Below, one piece after another: positions 1 through 7,199 of a stretch of DNA of 23,131 nt (position 1 is its first letter; each line of letters begins with the position of its first letter). The DNA is from a virus, in IMG/VR virus record IMGVR_UViG_3300034283_001143, positions 1-23,131 of that record; one strand, given 5' to 3'. The notes under the pieces are model-generated. The model was given only the letters and a program-made list of their open reading frames with translations. It was not told the DNA's origin and ran no database searches. Made by a program: the position numbers and the translations under genes.

Positions 1-292
1 TTGGTACTGCTGCGCCAATAAGGTCTACATTTTCATCTATCATTCTTACGACAGCCTGTGCGTCAAACCCTTGATCCGCATCTATAAATAAAAGATAATC
101 GCTCATACTTCTTAAAAACATTTCTGTCAAAGTATTTCTTGCTCTAGTAATTAAAGATTCATTAGAAAGATCAATAAAATTAAGTTGGTGCCCTGAATTA
201 GAAACTGCCTGAGCCAATTGTAAAACACTTTTCATAAAAGCACCACTACAGACACCACCATACATTGGTGTGGCTAACGTAATATGAGCCAT
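1..292 (-). CDS. Phage glycosyltransferase-like protein, N-terminal part (runs off the window)
   Basis: The first 97 residues are visible and the gene continues past the left edge. They begin MAHITLATPMYGG and include a Rossmann-like opening and FIDADQGFD at residues 69-77. A D-x-D near the end of a beta strand fits the nucleotide-sugar/metal site of GT-A glycosyltransferases. SLITRARN at residues 46-53, just before it, is also typical of phage members of this group. Such enzymes would modify host or virion glycans, but the substrate cannot be read. The start is the ATG at 290-292, preceded on the minus strand by AGGAG at good spacing. It is the last visible gene of the leftward tail module, 11 bases after the preceding small gene. 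Confidence is good for the class and low for the role. Confidence 0.7.
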   Translation of the reverse strand, partial: MAHITLATPMYGGVCSGAFMKSVLQLAQAVSNSGHQLNFIDLSNESLITRARNTLTEMFLRSMSDYLLFIDADQGFDAQAVVRMIDENVDLIGAAVP

Positions 293-303
293 AATTCTCC
301 TAT

Positions 304-528
304 CTATAAAATGTAGTTACTGTATCCAATTACTTGCAGTGGAATTGGAGGGGGGTTAGTAGAACTATACCCCTCAATCCCAATGTTAATAAACTTTATG
401 CGAAACGGTAAAACATCATTAATTTTTACAACTCTTGTTTCTGGAACAATCTTTGTAATTGAATAATTTTCTAAAGTTATACTTTTTGTTTTATTGGCGC
501 CCTTGTTGGACAGGACTGCTTTTGCCAT
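304..528 (-). CDS. Small conserved virion-module protein, 74 aa
   Basis: No named family is recognised. The protein starts MAKAVLSNKGANKTKSITL, has alternating hydrophobic residues suggesting beta strands, and a proline-rich turn (NPPPIPLQ) before the hydrophobic end GYSNYIL. It has no signal peptide or membrane segment. Its ATG overlaps the stop of the upstream RGDT-domain gene by one base, so the two are probably translationally coupled. The position among tail-fibre genes suggests a small structural or decoration component, which is inference from context. Confidence 0.6.
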   Translation of the reverse strand: MAKAVLSNKGANKTKSITLENYSITKIVPETRVVKINDVLPFRIKFINIGIEGYSSTNPPPIPLQVIGYSNYIL

Positions 529-938
529 TAATCTGTTACGTCTTCTAGGATAACCATACTACCCTGGGCAACTGTCCAGACCTGAAGATTACCAGCAGAA
601 GAAAGTTGTATGTCGAAGATGTCTCCTGTTTGAAGAGATACTGATTCTGATGCCTCTAGAGAAACTGTAAATTCGCCATCGCCATCATCTGCATCATGAA
701 TTGGTGTTAATGCCATAATTGTAGTTGCATCATCTGTAATGACACCTTTATTTTGTGCAAGAGTTGGACGTTTAATTTTCATTGTAATTGTCCAATCTGG
801 AATATTTAATGGCTCTTTGGCGTCATCGGTTACGTAAACACGAAACGCAGATGTGTCTCCACGAACTACTGTCCAAGTTACTGTTGGAGGTTTGTTCCCA
901 ACTTCATATTGACCGCTACTGCTTCTTGTTGTTGCCAT
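528..938 (-). CDS. BppU-like (RGDT) baseplate/tail-fibre domain protein
   Basis: A 136-residue protein with the signature WTVVRGDTSAFRVYV at about residues 22-36, a beta-rich middle, and a closing VWTVAQGSMVILEDVTD. The same layout (aromatic strand, RGDT, hydrophobic strand, and a final G-x-[IVM]-x-I...[DN]V[ST] strand) appears in the genes at 5991-6353 and 7298-7684. It resembles the N-terminal domain of baseplate upper proteins such as BppU, which anchors receptor-binding parts to the tail. The start looks leaderless: TATAAT on the minus strand ends six bases before the ATG, inside an extended TGTTATAAT. Family similarity is judged by eye. Confidence 0.65.
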   Translation of the reverse strand: MATTRSSSGQYEVGNKPPTVTWTVVRGDTSAFRVYVTDDAKEPLNIPDWTITMKIKRPTLAQNKGVITDDATTIMALTPIHDADDGDGEFTVSLEASESVSLQTGDIFDIQLSSAGNLQVWTVAQGSMVILEDVTD

Positions 939-944
939 GATTTA

Positions 945-950
945 ATTATA
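945..950 (-). promoter_or_regulatory. Extended -10 promoter, leaderless start
   Basis: Minus-strand TATAAT preceded by TGT (extended -10) and followed by exactly six bases before the ATG of the RGDT protein. No convincing -35 box is seen. Initiation at the A of the ATG would give a leaderless mRNA. Confidence 0.6.
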
Positions 951-954
951 ACAC

Positions 955-1485
955 TTAAAGTCCGTTTTTAACAGCACCCCAGGTGGCATTTCCTCCCTTA
1001 ATTGGCGAAACTAATATTTTTCCACTTGTTGCATGTGAATATGAAACAACACCAATAACACCAGAGCCATTTGTTGGTCGGGCATTGACTAGCCCACCAG
1101 AAGCCCCTATATATAACTTATCTCCATTAGAATATGTAGAAGTATTAATGTCATCTAAAACTCCAACCGTTACTACAACACCTTCTTGTCCATCTAATAT
1201 TTGAGCCTTGACCAAACCAACACATGGGAATGTATTAATATCATCAGACTCACATTTATCGATAGTTGCTCTGCCACTAGAGTATCCAGTTATGTATACA
1301 GGAGTTCCTTTTATTAATGTTGCCCCGCTTATATTTTTTACATCAAGAGATAAATAAGGGACTTGTAGGGCAGTTAATATATCATTTACCTTTTCTGCCA
1401 TTTCTTGCATGTCAGAATGAACGTTTACAGGATCATCTGCTAACGGATATGGTATTAATTGCGGATTTGTTGAACCTGATGCCAT
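955..1485 (-). CDS. Tail-fibre/virion surface protein
   Basis: A 176-residue protein. Residues 1-35 (with PYPLADDPVNVHSDMQEM) resemble a phage-fibre attachment segment. Residues 48-140 hold glycine-rich beta repeats: NISGATLIKGTPVYITG, then GLVKAQILDGQEGVVVTVG, then YSNGDKLYIGASGG. Stretches like these, with 'GxPVYI' and 'GDxLYIGxxGG', are common in phage tail-fibre and trimeric surface proteins. The C terminus ends GGNATWGAVKNGL. TATAAT with an upstream TGG lies nine bases before the ATG, so the leader is at most a few bases. It stands just left of the inverted lysozyme gene. The exact virion position is unknown. Confidence 0.6.
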   Translation of the reverse strand: MASGSTNPQLIPYPLADDPVNVHSDMQEMAEKVNDILTALQVPYLSLDVKNISGATLIKGTPVYITGYSSGRATIDKCESDDINTFPCVGLVKAQILDGQEGVVVTVGVLDDINTSTYSNGDKLYIGASGGLVNARPTNGSGVIGVVSYSHATSGKILVSPIKGGNATWGAVKNGL

Positions 1486-1519
1486 AATTTTATTATTATA
1501 CCACTAAAAGCATTGGTAG

Positions 1520-1549
1520 TTGACAAAATTGATTTGGGGTTGATATAAT
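1520..1549 (+). promoter_or_regulatory. Sigma70-type promoter for the lysozyme gene
   Basis: TTGACA at 1520-1525, an 18-base spacer, and TATAAT at 1544-1549, both full consensus. It faces right, against the surrounding leftward module. Confidence 0.75.
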
Positions 1550-1559
1550 TAAGGTATTG

Positions 1560-1573
1560 ACACCGAAAGGTGT
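1560..1573 (+). promoter_or_regulatory. 5' UTR hairpin with GAAA loop before the lysozyme gene
   Basis: ACACC-GAAA-GGTGT is a perfect 5-bp stem closed by a GNRA tetraloop, just after the expected transcription start and 22 bases before the start codon. It could stabilise or tune the lysin message. Confidence 0.5.
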
Positions 1574-1595
1574 TATTTTACTTATAGGAGGATCT

Positions 1596-2126
1596 ATGAA
1601 TAAAGAAGATTTTATTACTGGAATTGCCGGAAGTTTTATTGCTGCCGTAGTTGGTTTAACTGGGGCTAACGCAAATCTAGAAGAAATTGTACCTATAGAA
1701 ACTGCAAATGAAAAAGTTGAGTCGGGGACTCCGTCCGCAATAAAAGCAAAATATTCTAACGTTACAACCCTGTCAGATAAAGAGTTAAAGGTTTTATTGA
1801 AAGCGGTTGGCTTTGACGGACAAGGTTTAAAAATGGCATGGGCAGTTGCTAAAAAAGAAAGCAATGGCAGGCCTCTGGCCTTTAACGGCAACAAGGACAC
1901 TGGCGACCACTCGTTTGGAATATTTCAGATTAATATGAATGGAAGATTAATGGAGGATAGACTAGAAAAATTTAATCTTAACTCGGTCTCTGATCTTTTT
2001 AATCCAGTAACCAATGCAGAGATTGCTTTCTACATGACAAAAGGCGGAAAAGATTGGTCATCTTGGACTTATCTTGAGGGACAAAGAATTAAAGAATTTT
2101 TAACTAAATATCCGACAATTAATTAA
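1596..2126 (+). CDS. Lysozyme/transglycosylase-fold peptidoglycan hydrolase (endolysin or virion lysin)
   Basis: A 176-residue protein. Residues about 75-165 form an SLT/lysozyme-like domain: AWAVAKKESNGRP carries the candidate catalytic Glu88, followed by DHSFGIFQINM at 104-114, the usual S-x-G-x-FQIN block that lines the cleft. The expected reaction is cleavage of the MurNAc-GlcNAc bond of host peptidoglycan. Residues 7-25 are hydrophobic and end near GANA, so the N terminus may be a signal peptide or a signal-arrest-release segment, letting the enzyme reach the wall without a pore. The start at 1596 is chosen for its AGGAGG ribosome site; a longer frame from TTG at 1557 would begin inside the leader hairpin region. 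The gene is inverted among leftward genes and has its own consensus promoter. Confidence 0.8.
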   Translation: MNKEDFITGIAGSFIAAVVGLTGANANLEEIVPIETANEKVESGTPSAIKAKYSNVTTLSDKELKVLLKAVGFDGQGLKMAWAVAKKESNGRPLAFNGNKDTGDHSFGIFQINMNGRLMEDRLEKFNLNSVSDLFNPVTNAEIAFYMTKGGKDWSSWTYLEGQRIKEFLTKYPTIN

Positions 2127-2746
2127 AAATAGGCAATAGCCGTATATTTTGTTCCAGAAGTAACTCTAAGTTCTCTGTGTCTATAGTTTTTGTTTGCTGG
2201 ATATATCAAAACATCTCCTGCAGATAAACTTATAATTTCGTTGCCAACTCTATTTTCAAATTGAAATTCACCACCAGCATAGTTGTCGTTTAATGCTATA
2301 ACAATTGTATAAAAATGTTTTTGTCCATCTCTATCTAAATCATCGTGAAAATCAGAACTTTCAATTTGTTCGTAAATTGTAAAATTTTTTATTTTTTTTA
2401 TTGACAGTTCGTATTCTTTTATATAATCATACAGAAAGGGAAAGGCATAGTCAATTAATTCAGATTTTAAATTACTTTTTTTAATAGATTGCCCTAAATT
2501 GTTTGCCACTAAGTTAATTTCTGAAATTACTAAATTAGGAACCAATAAAAAATTATCTTCGCTTGGCAAGTTAATAACTTTTTGATTGACAATATGATCA
2601 GTATCTCTAATATTTTTTAAAGAAGAAATGCTCCATACATTTTTTGTTGATGGCTCATTGTTTACTGTCTGTAACAATTCTATAAAATTTTTATTTTTAT
2701 TCTCAGAATAAAGGATAACAAAGTTATCTAAAAAAGTTTTATTCAT
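2123..2746 (-). CDS. 2-oxoglutarate/Fe(II)-dependent oxygenase (prolyl-hydroxylase-like)
   Basis: A 207-residue protein. The C-terminal half is a double-stranded beta-helix oxygenase with all expected ligands in order: H134-x-D136 in FHDDLDRDG, GGEFQF at 158-163, SAGDVLIYPA at 175-184, the distal H190, and K200 in TSGTKYTA ten residues later as the likely 2-oxoglutarate carboxylate binder. This is the layout of prolyl-4-hydroxylase-type enzymes. The N-terminal half is lysine/asparagine-rich and unassigned. It ends convergently against the lysozyme gene and follows the two Hint proteins closely, so a virion protein could be its substrate; that is inference. Confidence 0.8.
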   Translation of the reverse strand: MNKTFLDNFVILYSENKNKNFIELLQTVNNEPSTKNVWSISSLKNIRDTDHIVNQKVINLPSEDNFLLVPNLVISEINLVANNLGQSIKKSNLKSELIDYAFPFLYDYIKEYELSIKKIKNFTIYEQIESSDFHDDLDRDGQKHFYTIVIALNDNYAGGEFQFENRVGNEIISLSAGDVLIYPANKNYRHRELRVTSGTKYTAIAYF

Positions 2747-2748
2747 AA

Positions 2749-3360
2749 TTAATTTTCTTCCATTATTAAATGACTAAGACATATAAAGTTTTCGGTTAAA
2801 AAAAAGTAATTATCTAAAAGTACTAAAGAAACTGAAATTTGGTTAGAAATTTTTGATTCAAAATCTTCAATTTTTGTTTTTAAAAATGGTTGATCTGGGT
2901 TAACAAAAATATTGTCATCTAAAGTTTCTACATTTAGATTAAAAGGCTTAGAATCTAAAGATTGAATAAAATAGTTTTCTTCATTTTCACTAGATATCAT
3001 TTTACCAATAATACTATCTGCATTTTTTAAATACATGTGATCTACCTCTAAATCTTTCTGTATTAATATTGGATCTATTCCTGACAATATATTGTTGTTT
3101 AAACTTTTAAAATTTCCAAAATTTTTATGAACAAAAACAGAATATACTGTTGCAGAACACAAAACAGTATCTCCTGTTTGAATAAAAAATCCTTCTCTTT
3201 TGTTATTTAATTTTATGTATCGATGATAAAATTCTGAATGAGTTAAAATTTCTGAATCTTTTGTTTTAATAGATAAAATTTTATCACCAAACTGTAAATC
3301 TTCAATGTTTTTTAAAGTTTTATCCTCAAGATATACTTTTGTTCCAATTGGGAATCCCAT
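2749..3360 (-). CDS. Degenerate Hint (intein/hedgehog-type) domain protein
   Basis: A 203-residue protein opening GFPIGTKVYLEDKTLKNIE and continuing DLQFGDKILSI. This matches the first block of Hint domains (C-x-x-GTxV-x-L-x-DG-x-x-K-x-IEDLxVGDxVLS), except that the position of the nucleophilic cysteine is glycine (residue 2). No terminal His-Asn is seen, and the rest is a beta-rich region ending FICLSHLIMEEN. It is therefore probably unable to self-cleave in the classical way. It directly follows the Hint-bearing repeat protein (6 bases apart) and precedes the oxygenase. It could be a structural relic, or a partner acting on the upstream protein. Confidence 0.55.
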   Translation of the reverse strand: MGFPIGTKVYLEDKTLKNIEDLQFGDKILSIKTKDSEILTHSEFYHRYIKLNNKREGFFIQTGDTVLCSATVYSVFVHKNFGNFKSLNNNILSGIDPILIQKDLEVDHMYLKNADSIIGKMISSENEENYFIQSLDSKPFNLNVETLDDNIFVNPDQPFLKTKIEDFESKISNQISVSLVLLDNYFFLTENFICLSHLIMEEN

Positions 3361-3365
3361 AAGGC

Positions 3366-4310
3366 CTACTTATTATGCACTAAATAATTACCCGCAATAA
3401 ACCAATCTGCTGGCTCACAACTAAATTGATAAACAGTTGTGTCTTTTATTAATGGAGTTATAGTTTCAATTAAAACTTCTGTAAAACTTCCATCTTCATT
3501 TACTTGTATCAAATAATCTCCGACCTGTAGAGCCCCTGTTGGAACTACTTGATAAAAGTCATTTGATTTTGTAAACATTGGCTGACTAATTGAAAATAAT
3601 TTTTCTAAATCATCATTAAAATATATTACTTCGTTTTTTGCAAAAGGCTCTATAGCAACAATGCGTGTGGTTGTTTTGTTTAATGGTGTAAGAGTTTTTG
3701 AAATCATTCCTACATAATCAAAATCATATTGCCCTGTAATATCGCTTTGTGGAATTTCTAATAAATTAACGCTGTCAATTTCATCATCAACTTTTAGGTC
3801 TTTGGCTGCAATTGGGCCATTAGGTGTGCTAATTAAAGTGTTTTCATCTATGCAGTTTGGTGGCGTAAAACTAAAAGGCCCAGGATTTGGTGCAAAAGAA
3901 AAAACTGGAGTAAAGCCAAATGGGGTAAAACCAAATGGGGTAAAACCAAAAGAAACAACTGGGGTGAAACCAAAAGGAGTAAAACCAAAAGAAACAACTG
4001 GGGTAAAACCAAAAGCAACAACTGGGGTGAAACCAAAAGGAGTAAAACCAAATGCTCCGAATGGAGTAAAACTAAAAGTATAATTTACTAAATTTACATT
4101 AGTACCAACAGCCTGAACTTCTCCTGCCACAATGCTTTGAGATTTAATTGTGTTATTTAGCCCAGCATCTCCTGTGTTTTCGTTTGTTGTGTTATAAACA
4201 AAGCCAGCGTTAGTTAAATTTGTTTCTGCAGTAGTTTTTGCAACTCCAACTACGTTTGGTATTGAGTTTTTTCGTGATCCTTTATTTCCACGTCCGATAT
4301 TTTTTGCCAT
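3366..4310 (-). CDS. PASTA - FGFTP repeat - Hint autoprocessing protein
   Basis: A 314-residue protein in three parts. Residues about 17-77 are a PASTA domain (IPNVVGVAKTTAETNLTNAGF, then Q-S-x-x-AGEVQAVGTNVNL), a fold that binds peptidoglycan muropeptides in kinases and penicillin-binding proteins. Residues 78-150 are a phenylalanine-rich array with eight FGFTP units separated by VVA/VVS. Residues 153-313 look like a Hint domain: the candidate nucleophile Cys153 starts CIDENTLISTPNGPI, AAKDLKVDDEI follows, and the end is ADWFIAGNYLVHNK, the usual terminal block with His-Asn followed by one Lys. The expected chemistry is N-S acyl shift at Cys153, cutting the repeat segment off. The start at 4310 is used because it overlaps the upstream stop (TAATG); an upstream ATG at 4340 would add 10 residues inside the previous gene. 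Confidence 0.75.
   Translation of the reverse strand: MAKNIGRGNKGSRKNSIPNVVGVAKTTAETNLTNAGFVYNTTNENTGDAGLNNTIKSQSIVAGEVQAVGTNVNLVNYTFSFTPFGAFGFTPFGFTPVVAFGFTPVVSFGFTPFGFTPVVSFGFTPFGFTPFGFTPVFSFAPNPGPFSFTPPNCIDENTLISTPNGPIAAKDLKVDDEIDSVNLLEIPQSDITGQYDFDYVGMISKTLTPLNKTTTRIVAIEPFAKNEVIYFNDDLEKLFSISQPMFTKSNDFYQVVPTGALQVGDYLIQVNEDGSFTEVLIETITPLIKDTTVYQFSCEPADWFIAGNYLVHNK
3861..4078 (-). repeat. FGFTP-coding tandem repeat
   Basis: The DNA is built from 15-base units encoding FGFTP, singly or in pairs, spaced by 9-base VVS/VVA codons. Units are nearly identical at the DNA level, suggesting recent expansion and likely length variation between related phages. Confidence 0.85.
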
Positions 4311-4930
4311 TATGCAACCAAATCTCCCATAGCAACCCAAGTATTTGCTGCACGTTTTACTAGAGTTACGCTAGACCACTGTGCTCTAATTTTTAGACCT
4401 GGGGTAGCATTTACTGTAACTCCCGATGCTCCTGCAAGTGTAACTTGAGAAGAAGAAGTTTGTAAAATATCAATAGCAGTTCCAATTGGAAAGTCAACAC
4501 TAGAGTCAAGTGGGACCGTTAATGTTCCTCCAGCAGACATTTCTATCATTTTAAAAGAATCTGAAATAACAAGAGTGTAAGAAGATGATTGTTGATTAAA
4601 TGTGTATAAAGGATCTACGATTGATAACCAATTTGTTCCATCATAAACCTGTAAATCATTTATAACACTTCCGCCAGCATTTTGTTTTAAAAATATAATA
4701 GTTCCGTAAATTGGTGTTGGAATTGCTGCTAATGCTGCTGCTGGGTTTAAGAATATATTAACATTTTTTGCAATTACGGTAGAGTTTAAAGATACAGTTG
4801 AATCAAATGTTTGCCCTGCAGTCCAAGTGTATGCTGCTGCAGTGTTTACTTTACCTGCAAGTTCATACCACTGGTCGGTGGCTTCATCATAAACATATCC
4901 TGGCCTTGGTGTTGAATTAAATGTTGCCAT
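4310..4930 (-). CDS. Tail-fibre/virion protein with RPGYVYD N-terminal tag
   Basis: A 206-residue protein. The N terminus (RPGYVYDEATDQWYELAGKV) resembles a short attachment module found at the start of phage fibre proteins. A beta-rich region follows with TWTAGQTFDSTVSLNSTVI, VYDGTNWLSI and a C-terminal part resembling a fibre tip (GASGVTVNATPGLKIRAQW). No catalytic motif is seen. It overlaps both neighbours by one base, in a strongly coupled run of structural genes, so a minor virion or fibre component is the likely role. Confidence 0.6.
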   Translation of the reverse strand: MATFNSTPRPGYVYDEATDQWYELAGKVNTAAAYTWTAGQTFDSTVSLNSTVIAKNVNIFLNPAAALAAIPTPIYGTIIFLKQNAGGSVINDLQVYDGTNWLSIVDPLYTFNQQSSSYTLVISDSFKMIEMSAGGTLTVPLDSSVDFPIGTAIDILQTSSSQVTLAGASGVTVNATPGLKIRAQWSSVTLVKRAANTWVAMGDLVA

Positions 4931-5373
4931 TAGATCACCTGAATAAAAGCGGTAGTGTTAGAATCATAAACATACATCTCTAACGGGGATGTTCCTTTTT
5001 TTACCCACAATAAACCATCAACAAGTCCGGATGCTGGGGTTGTGTTTTGATAAACTGATGTTGCTGATAAAGGACTTCCTGTTACAGAGGTTGCAGTGTT
5101 TACCCACAAAAATCCATCTACTGGAGAGGTTGGCTCTGTGTTTTGGACTTCTGCAGCAGCAGCGGGATTGTTTAAATTATCTGCAATTTGTTCTTGTAAG
5201 TCATTAATTGTATATGCTAATGATGGATTTAATAGTTGAGCAGTATCTGTATTGTTAACATCGTAAGTTGTTGATCCGTAATGATATAGTCTTAGTGCTG
5301 CTTGTATGTCAGCAGCATCGTCATACCCAGGAATTTTGCTTGGGTACAAATTTCCAATATTTTCAGAAGCCAT
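4930..5373 (-). CDS. Minor virion protein with duplicated 'DG-LWV' motif
   Basis: A 147-residue protein starting MASENIGNLYPSKIPGYDD and continuing DIQAALRLYHYGS, a helical N-terminal segment of the kind seen in small phage structural proteins. The C-terminal half has two copies of a strand-turn unit: NTEPTSPVDGFLWVNT (about 78-93) and NTTPASGLVDGLLWVKK (about 109-125). Units like these occur in phage fibres as small carbohydrate-binding or linker elements. A TATAAT on the minus strand just upstream and a GGCGGTGA ribosome site suggest an internal promoter. The function is not known. Confidence 0.55.
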   Translation of the reverse strand: MASENIGNLYPSKIPGYDDAADIQAALRLYHYGSTTYDVNNTDTAQLLNPSLAYTINDLQEQIADNLNNPAAAAEVQNTEPTSPVDGFLWVNTATSVTGSPLSATSVYQNTTPASGLVDGLLWVKKGTSPLEMYVYDSNTTAFIQVI

Positions 5374-5397
5374 AGTTCACCGCCTTCATTTATTATA

Positions 5398-5991
5398 TCA
5401 CGATTCCTCTGAAATTGGCTCTAAAATAACTGTAATTAAAGTGTGTACCGTAACTGGGGCTGATAGGTTTTGCCAAGTTCCAGAAGTTAGTTCGGCTGCT
5501 TTAAGAGTTATTACTAAGTTTTCATTGCTAGAGCCAGTTATCGCAACAGAAGATATTGAGGCTGCAACAGGGTTAGAGTGTCCTACTGAAAACTTAATTG
5601 AAAAATTTTCTTCTGTTAATGGAGTTCCAGTTATTTGAACAATATTTGCAATTGGAATTGTTATGTTTGCGCTGCCGGATGTCCAGTTAGAGACAAGATG
5701 ATTTGCTGAATAAATAGTTGGGTTAACTTTTAAAATTGGGACCCAAGTATTAGTTCCAAGACTAGAGATGTATTGATATAGATATGAGTATTCGTTTCCT
5801 GGAGCATTATTAATATATAAATCGTTTAAAATTGGAGTTTGGCCTATTGTAATTGCATTTGGATTCCCAGTTCCTACAAACACCTGACTGCCACGATTTC
5901 CAGTGGCGCCAATGTCTAATTGAACTTTAACTTCTGCTGGAGGTCCTAAAACTGTAATGTCGTCAGTATTAACTAAAACTTCTACTGACAT
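5398..5991 (-). CDS. Tail-fibre-like protein with short collagen-type motif
   Basis: A 197-residue protein. Residues 9-50 read ITVLGPPAEVKVQLDIG, then ATGNRGSQVFVGTGNPN, a segment with Gly-x-x turns typical of phage fibres where it joins the baseplate attachment part to the distal domain. The remainder is a predicted all-beta domain (NHLVSNWTSGSANITIPIAN, then LVITLKAAELTSGTWQ). No enzyme motif is found. Its ATG overlaps the stop of the upstream RGDT protein by one base, so the two products may assemble together. Confidence 0.55.
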   Translation of the reverse strand: MSVEVLVNTDDITVLGPPAEVKVQLDIGATGNRGSQVFVGTGNPNAITIGQTPILNDLYINNAPGNEYSYLYQYISSLGTNTWVPILKVNPTIYSANHLVSNWTSGSANITIPIANIVQITGTPLTEENFSIKFSVGHSNPVAASISSVAITGSSNENLVITLKAAELTSGTWQNLSAPVTVHTLITVILEPISEES

Positions 5992-6353
5992 TAAATTGCT
6001 CCAGTAACGTCATCGGTTATTGTAATGTTTCCAGTAAGCAATGTAATGATATTCGTAGAACTAGAATTTATCTGGATATCATACACGTAGGTTCCTGCAG
6101 CAAGAGTTCTTCCAACTGCTGGCAAGATAGTGCAAACAACAGTATCGTTAGTTGTATTAATTACCGCCTGTGCAGAGGTTTTTGTTCCTGCAACTCCTCG
6201 AGCCGTAGCAATTGTATAAATTGCACTGTTTACTCCTGCTGGAGCATAACTATCTAATGCAAAAACTGTTCCATCAGAATTTTTTGGAGAAAGAACAAAT
6301 TGGTGTGTGTCTCCACGGTAGTAGTTAAAGTTATATGTTCCTGGAAATGCCAT
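5991..6353 (-). CDS. BppU-like (RGDT) domain protein, second copy
   Basis: A 120-residue protein with FNYYRGDTHQFVLSPKN at residues 8-24 and the closing strand LLTGNITITDDVTGAI. This matches the layout of the proteins at 528-938 and 7298-7684, although overall identity is low. The likely role is anchoring the fibre protein encoded immediately downstream. A clear AGGAG lies before the ATG (CAAGGAGACAAAAAATGG). It stands just after the tRNA-Arg gene. Confidence 0.6.
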   Translation of the reverse strand: MAFPGTYNFNYYRGDTHQFVLSPKNSDGTVFALDSYAPAGVNSAIYTIATARGVAGTKTSAQAVINTTNDTVVCTILPAVGRTLAAGTYVYDIQINSSSTNIITLLTGNITITDDVTGAI

Positions 6354-6376
6354 TTTTTGTCTCCTTGTGCTTTAAT

Positions 6377-6447
6377 CTTTGAGTGAAGGAATCGGACCTT
6401 CATTGTCAGGTTCGGAACCTGGGGTCCGACCATTAGACGAACTCAAA
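6377..6447 (-). tRNA. tRNA-Arg (anticodon CCG)
   Basis: A full cloverleaf of 71 nt fits the minus strand. The acceptor is TTTGAGT/ACTCAAA (7 bp), the D stem GTCT/GGAC with a GG-containing loop, and the anticodon arm CCAGG-TTCCGAA-CCTGA (one C-A mismatch at the stem base). The T arm is GAAGG-TCCGATT-CCTTC, with discriminator G and no encoded CCA. The anticodon CCG reads CGG arginine codons. Position 55 in the T loop is C rather than T, which is unusual. An extended -10 (TGGTATAAT) lies just upstream, so it may be transcribed on its own within the tail module. Confidence 0.75.
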
Positions 6448-6463
6448 TTTTTAAAGCGTTATC

Positions 6464-6469
6464 ATTATA
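6464..6469 (-). promoter_or_regulatory. Extended -10 promoter before tRNA-Arg
   Basis: Minus-strand TGG-TATAAT lies between the stop of the collagen-like gene and the tRNA, about 17 bases before the mature 5' end. Confidence 0.55.
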
Positions 6470-6472
6470 CCA

Positions 6473-7195
6473 TTAACAGATAGAAATAGTCATGCTTTTT
6501 AAAATCATATCTGAGGGGAAGTCAGTCCTTATTTGTGGCTTTGCTATGCCTTTAAAAGATGCATCTTCTATATACAAGGTTTGATCTATAACAAAATCAT
6601 AAGTATTTTGATATTTTAAAGATCCCACAAAATTTACATGCTCTGTGTTATTTTTTGTAAAAAGCGTTCTTACCCAAACGTCAGTGTTTGCAGAGTAAGT
6701 TGATAATTGAATACTGTAAGAAATCTGTATTTTTGTTCCTACCTTAAGGCCTAAGAAATTAAACCCTTGTGCTTCGTCAATCCATAGCCGTTCGTTGTCT
6801 TTGGGCAAAAACTCTTCATTACTTAACTTTCTTTTAAAATTAAGAGTTACCCAACCTTTATCTCCTTCGGTTATTCCTAAATTTATTTTTTGTGTTTGCG
6901 AATTATAATATTTTGCCCAACCTGGTTGTTGTCCAGATAAAGATATTCCGTCTTTACCAGGCTTTCCTTCTTTTCCTTTTGCACCTGGAGGCCCTGTAAG
7001 TCCAGGGTCGCCTTTAGGGCCTTGTGCGCCTTCTAGTCCTGGTAAACCTTGGGGTCCTTGTGGACCTTGAATTGGAACATATGTTTGAGGTGTGGGAAAA
7101 GTTTCTGGGGTTATGTTTTGTTGCGCTTCTATAACTTTTTCAATATATGCATCTTTTGTTGCAAATGGCGTTGGCACGTTTTTACTTATTGCCAT
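6473..7195 (-). CDS. Collagen-like tail-fibre protein
   Basis: A 240-residue protein. Residues 44-85 form about fourteen uninterrupted Gly-X-Y triplets ([13 protein letters not shown] and onward), expected to form a trimeric collagen helix. The N-terminal 43 residues are a probable attachment segment ([15 protein letters not shown]). The C-terminal 150 residues form a predicted beta-sandwich head ([20 protein letters not shown], then [19 protein letters not shown]), likely the receptor- or glycan-facing end. Collagen triplets are common in phage fibres. The gene follows the 32-residue peptide gene by four bases. Confidence 0.75.
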   Translation of the reverse strand: MAISKNVPTPFATKDAYIEKVIEAQQNITPETFPTPQTYVPIQGPQGPQGLPGLEGAQGPKGDPGLTGPPGAKGKEGKPGKDGISLSGQQPGWAKYYNSQTQKINLGITEGDKGWVTLNFKRKLSNEEFLPKDNERLWIDEAQGFNFLGLKVGTKIQISYSIQLSTYSANTDVWVRTLFTKNNTEHVNFVGSLKYQNTYDFVIDQTLYIEDASFKGIAKPQIRTDFPSDMILKSMTISIC

Positions 7196-7199
7196 AAGG

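Noticed and set aside
983-1204. Plus-strand 73-residue frame inside the fibre gene at 955-1485, and a minus frame at 1496-1900 inside the lysin
   Set aside because: Neither has a promoter or ribosome site, and both lie opposite recognised proteins.
3802-4083. Plus-strand 93-residue lysine/proline repeat frame and a minus-strand leucine-rich frame at 3848-4051
   Set aside because: Both are shadows of the FGFTP repeat DNA read in other frames; coding constraints fit the minus-strand FGFTP frame.
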